From contig DITX01000173.1 in assembly GCA_002422225.1 (NCBI GenBank), forward strand, positions 7,593 through 50,074: a stretch of DNA of 42,482 nt, written 5' to 3'. The position numbers and the translations under genes are program-made. This DNA is from Gammaproteobacteria bacterium UBA6173 (GTDB taxonomy: Bacteria > Pseudomonadota > Gammaproteobacteria > Pseudomonadales > Pseudohongiellaceae). Shown here in pieces: positions 39,786 to 42,482 of the stretch; the stretch's first letter is position 1; the number at the start of each line of letters is the position of its first letter. The notes below the pieces were generated by a model. It made no database searches, had not been told where the DNA came from, and was given only the letters and a program-made list of their open reading frames with translations.

Positions 39786-41180
39786 ATGGGATCTGGCAAC
39801 ACAAAAGCAGAAAAGCAATTTTTCGGAACAGATGGCATTCGCGGTCGGGTTGGTGAATACCCAATCACGCCAGATTTTATGCTTAAGCTGGGTTGGGCTG
39901 CGGGTAAAGTATTTGCCAAATCCGGTGGTCAGCGCAGCAAAATTCTGATTGGCAAAGATACGCGCATTTCGGGATATATGTTTGAGGCAGCACTTGAGGC
40001 CGGCTTGGCATCAGCTGGTGTTGATATCAATATGCTAGGGCCTATGCCAACACCCGCAATTGCCTATTTGACGCGGACATTTGGTGCGCAGGCTGGCATC
40101 GTCATCAGTGCGTCCCACAACGCTTTTCAGGACAATGGCATCAAGTTTTTTGACGGTGATGGCGCTAAACTGCCTGATGAGACCGAGCTGGCGATTGAAG
40201 AGTATCTGAGCAAAGACATTACCACCGTCAGTTCCGCTGATATCGGAAAGGTCTCCCGTATTACCGACGCAGCCGGCAGATACATTGAGTATTGCAAACG
40301 CACCGTGCCGGGAAATGCGGTATTGCGCGGCTTGAATGTTGTGATTGATTGCGCGAATGGATCGACTTATCACATTGCAGGAAATGTGTTTTCAGAACTG
40401 GGTGCAAGCATCAAAGCAATTGGTGTCTCACCCAACGGTCTCAATATTAATCAGGACTGCGGTTCCACGTCCCCGATGGGGCTGGTTCAACAAGTGCTGG
40501 CTGAGCAGGCTGATATTGGCATTGCGTTTGATGGTGATGGTGATCGTGTCATCATGGTCGATCATCTGGGCAATATCGTTGATGGTGATGAACTGTTGTA
40601 CATCATTGCGCGGGACCGTCGTCGCCGCCACATGGCATTTGGTGGCGTTGTGGGTACGCTGATGAGCAATCTTGGTCTTGAGCTTGGACTCGAAGCGCTG
40701 GATGTGCCTTTTGCCCGCACAGATGTCGGTGATCGGTATGTGATGGAAATGCTGAAGAAAAAGTCCTGGTTGCTGGGAGGTGAGTCTTCCGGCCACATTG
40801 TCTGCCTTGACGTCGGCACAACCGGCGATGGCATTGTTTCTGCGCTGCAAGTATTGGCTGCGATGATGCAAACCAATTCCAGTCTGTTTGAGTTGCGCAG
40901 CAAAATGCGAAAAATGCCGCAGACCATGGTTAACGTGCGAGTGAGTAGCAAAACCTTGGTGATGGACAGTGTGCCCGTCAAGTTGGCCGTCAAGGATGTG
41001 GAGTCAAAAATGGCAGGGCGTGGTCGGGTGCTGCTGAGACCCTCAGGCACGGAGCCTGTGGTACGGGTCATGGTTGAAGGTGATGATCAGGTGTTGGTGG
41101 CAGGGTATGCAGAAGAAATTGCCGATGTCGTCAAGTCGGTTTCCAGTCCAGTCCAGTGTGAGTGTATCGGGGATAAATAG
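39786..41180 (+). CDS. glmM: Phosphoglucosamine mutase
   Basis: A 464-residue alpha-D-phosphohexomutase that interconverts glucosamine-6-P and glucosamine-1-P for UDP-GlcNAc synthesis. FFGTDGIRGRVGEYPITP opens the protein; the phosphoserine is S110 in VISASHNAFQDNG; the Mg loop is AFDGDGDRVIMVD; the sugar-recognition GGESSGH and the phosphate-binding RPSGTEPVVRVMVE loop are intact. About 10-20 residues longer than E. coli GlmM at the N-terminus (MGSGNTKAEKQ) and end. AGAGGTT precedes the ATG. Confidence 0.98.
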   Translation: MGSGNTKAEKQFFGTDGIRGRVGEYPITPDFMLKLGWAAGKVFAKSGGQRSKILIGKDTRISGYMFEAALEAGLASAGVDINMLGPMPTPAIAYLTRTFGAQAGIVISASHNAFQDNGIKFFDGDGAKLPDETELAIEEYLSKDITTVSSADIGKVSRITDAAGRYIEYCKRTVPGNAVLRGLNVVIDCANGSTYHIAGNVFSELGASIKAIGVSPNGLNINQDCGSTSPMGLVQQVLAEQADIGIAFDGDGDRVIMVDHLGNIVDGDELLYIIARDRRRRHMAFGGVVGTLMSNLGLELGLEALDVPFARTDVGDRYVMEMLKKKSWLLGGESSGHIVCLDVGTTGDGIVSALQVLAAMMQTNSSLFELRSKMRKMPQTMVNVRVSSKTLVMDSVPVKLAVKDVESKMAGRGRVLLRPSGTEPVVRVMVEGDDQVLVAGYAEEIADVVKSVSSPVQCECIGDK

Positions 41181-41218
41181 ATTTTCTGATTTGATCTGAT
41201 CTGCGCTGTTGCGCTGTC

Positions 41219-41247
41219 TTGCAAGGCAGGTTCAAAGTGGTTATAGT
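41219..41247 (+). promoter_or_regulatory. Promoter for tpiA-secG
   Basis: TTGCAA (41219-41224) and TATAGT (41242-41247), 17-bp spacer, in the 117-bp gap between glmM and tpiA; predicted leader about 45 nt. Confidence 0.65.
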
Positions 41248-41297
41248 TGCGCCCCCGTGGAAGCTCGGTCGGCGCAGCAGTACAAAGGATAGTGAAT

Positions 41298-42053
41298 ATG
41301 CGTCGAGCGCTGGTTGCCGCGAACTGGAAAATGCATGGGAACCGAAACTTCATTCGAGAACTGGTTTCCGGAATGATGCCTGCGCTGGCAGGTGGTGTAA
41401 ATGGCGTTGACATCGTACTTTGTCCGCCTTTCCCCTACTTGCAGATGGTAGATGCCATGATCCGGGGCGCCGAAATTGTGTTGGGCGCGCAGGATATCTG
41501 GACTGAAGACAGCGGACCGTATACCGGTGAAGTATCGGGTGCGATGCTGGCAGATTTTAAGGTGCGATACGTTATCGTTGGGCACTCAGAGCGACGAAGT
41601 CTGATCGCTGAAAGTGATCAGTTGGTGGCTGAGAAATTTTGTTCAGCCCAGCAGTGCGGGTTGATCCCGGTGCTGTGTGTAGGAGAAACGCTCGAAGAGC
41701 GCGATCAAGGGCACGCCGAGCTTGTGGTCAGGCGGCAGTTGAGCGCCGTGATTGAGCGGACAGGTGTTGCAAGTTTGAACAAGGCAGTCATCGCTTATGA
41801 GCCGGTCTGGGCCATTGGTACCGGTCGATCAGCAAGCGTAGAGCAAGCGCAGGAAATGCATGCAGCAATCAGACAGATGATTGCGCTGCAGGATGATGAA
41901 ATAGCGCAGTCAGTACAAATTATTTACGGTGGTAGCGTCAGTCCGGAGAATGCCCCGGAATTGTTTGCGCAACCCGATATCGATGGCGGGCTGGTGGGCG
42001 GAGCATCTTTGAATGCTGACCTGTTTGTTCGTATATGCCAGAGTGTGAGTTGA
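41298..42053 (+). CDS. tpiA: Triosephosphate isomerase
   Basis: A 251-residue TIM-barrel enzyme of glycolysis and gluconeogenesis. Catalytic and binding residues: N9 and K11 in AANWKMHG, the histidine in IVGHSERR, the glutamate in IAYEPVWAIGTG (with the flexible loop 6), and the phosphate-binding IIYGGSV and GGLVGGASL loops. ATG 41298 is preceded by AAAGGAT; an upstream start at 41247 would add 17 unrelated residues. secG starts 3 bp after its stop. Confidence 0.98.
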   Translation: MRRALVAANWKMHGNRNFIRELVSGMMPALAGGVNGVDIVLCPPFPYLQMVDAMIRGAEIVLGAQDIWTEDSGPYTGEVSGAMLADFKVRYVIVGHSERRSLIAESDQLVAEKFCSAQQCGLIPVLCVGETLEERDQGHAELVVRRQLSAVIERTGVASLNKAVIAYEPVWAIGTGRSASVEQAQEMHAAIRQMIALQDDEIAQSVQIIYGGSVSPENAPELFAQPDIDGGLVGGASLNADLFVRICQSVS

Positions 42054-42056
42054 ATT

Positions 42057-42455
42057 ATGGAAACGCTGATCGTGGTTGTGCACATCATTGCCGCCATCGC
42101 AATTATTGCGCTGGTATTGCTGCAGCAAGGCAAAGGCGCCGATGCGGGCGCAGCTTTTGGAAGTGGTGCATCACAAACTGTTTTTGGTAGTTCTGGAAGT
42201 GGTAACTTTCTGACCCGATCTACTACAATAGCCGCGGTGATATTTTTTGTTACCAGTCTGACGCTGGCAATCTATGCCAAGCAGTACAGTCTGGGTGGAA
42301 ATCTGGATGGTGGCGCGCCGTTGGTAAGCCCGGACATTCTGCGTGAGCTTGAGCAGTCAGATATTCCGCAGCTGGGCACTGCTCCTGCTGCGTCTGATAT
42401 CCCGGCTGCGCCAGCGAGTGATGTGCCAGCCAGCGAAGTGCCAGTCGTTCAGTAA
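42057..42455 (+). CDS. secG: Preprotein translocase subunit SecG
   Basis: A 132-residue inner-membrane subunit of SecYEG that assists protein translocation. Two transmembrane helices (about 3-22 and 55-76) flank the conserved cytoplasmic loop LLQQGKGADAGAAFGSGASQTVFGSSGSGNFL. The C-terminal ~45 residues are Ala/Pro/Asp-rich with repeated SDIP/SDVP/SEVP units. It is 3 bp after tpiA and 8 bp before a tRNA-Leu, the usual arrangement. Confidence 0.96.
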   Translation: METLIVVVHIIAAIAIIALVLLQQGKGADAGAAFGSGASQTVFGSSGSGNFLTRSTTIAAVIFFVTSLTLAIYAKQYSLGGNLDGGAPLVSPDILRELEQSDIPQLGTAPAASDIPAAPASDVPASEVPVVQ

Positions 42456-42463
42456 ATGTTTTT

Positions 42464-42482
42464 GCCGAAGTGGTGGAATTGG
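42464..42482 (+). tRNA. tRNA-Leu, 5' end only (cut by window edge)
   Basis: The last 19 bases, GCCGAAGTGGTGGAATTGG, match the acceptor stem and D-arm start of gammaproteobacterial tRNA-Leu (E. coli leuU begins almost identically), and tRNA-Leu follows secG in many relatives. The anticodon is outside the window; GAG is expected from synteny. Confidence 0.85.

Overview
This window looks like a contiguous piece of a gammaproteobacterial chromosome. Gene order is close to that of Pseudomonas-type and enteric genomes: hslVU beside an FtsN-like gene and priA/rpmE, mrcA divergent from pilMNO-Q-aroK-aroB, and dapB-carAB-greA-yhbY-ftsH-folP-glmM-tpiA-secG-tRNA-Leu. Several start codons are non-ATG but well supported by ribosome binding sites (TTG for chorismate mutase, carA and ftsH; GTG for hemE, folP and the acyl-CoA dehydrogenase). 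There are no phage genes, insertion sequences or CRISPR arrays. I cannot name the genus from sequence alone.

Layout. 1-490: an OsmC-family protein. 513-2722 (minus): a three-gene RiPP-type operon with a secreted Cys-rich precursor, an MNIO (DUF692) enzyme and a DUF2063 partner. It resembles the copper-binding bufferin systems, but the precursor carries a tandem duplication of its Cys-rich core. 2990-9897 (minus): ubiquinone genes ubiE-ubiJ, a DUF971 protein, the HslVU protease, an FtsN-like SPOR protein and priA. 10067-10770 (plus): a free-standing chorismate mutase and ribosomal protein L31, ending at a large bidirectional terminator shared with mrcA (minus, to 13156). 13369-16904: a short pilMNO-Q set without a pilP gene and with a HofQ/ComE-size secretin. 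17019-20315: aroK, aroB, hemE, folK. 20426-21268: an orphan outer-membrane beta-barrel resembling the C-terminal end of a TonB-dependent receptor. 21274-26525: biotin synthesis, with comF-bioA leftward and bioB-bioF-bioD rightward around a likely BirA operator. 26706-28499: an acyl-CoA dehydrogenase behind an 18-bp palindrome. 28524-29898 (minus): an ECF sigma factor and a DUF3379 putative anti-sigma factor. 30000-42482: the conserved dapB-to-tRNA-Leu block, cut in the first bases of tRNA-Leu.

How it fits together. Most genes are housekeeping: shikimate pathway (aroK, aroB, chorismate mutase), haem, folate (folK, folP), biotin, lysine/peptidoglycan precursors (dapB, glmM, mrcA), carbamoyl phosphate, protein quality control (hslVU, ftsH) and secretion (secG). 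The regulatory signals most worth attention are a terminator with an upstream 12-codon leader ORF before carA, a short terminated leader RNA before greA that resembles GraL of E. coli, the BirA-like operator and the palindrome before the acyl-CoA dehydrogenase. The accessory content lies at breaks in the usual gene order: the bufferin-like operon where ubiB usually follows ubiJ, the orphan barrel, and the ECF pair upstream of dapB. rlmE, pilP, argS, bioC and bioH are absent from places where relatives often carry them.
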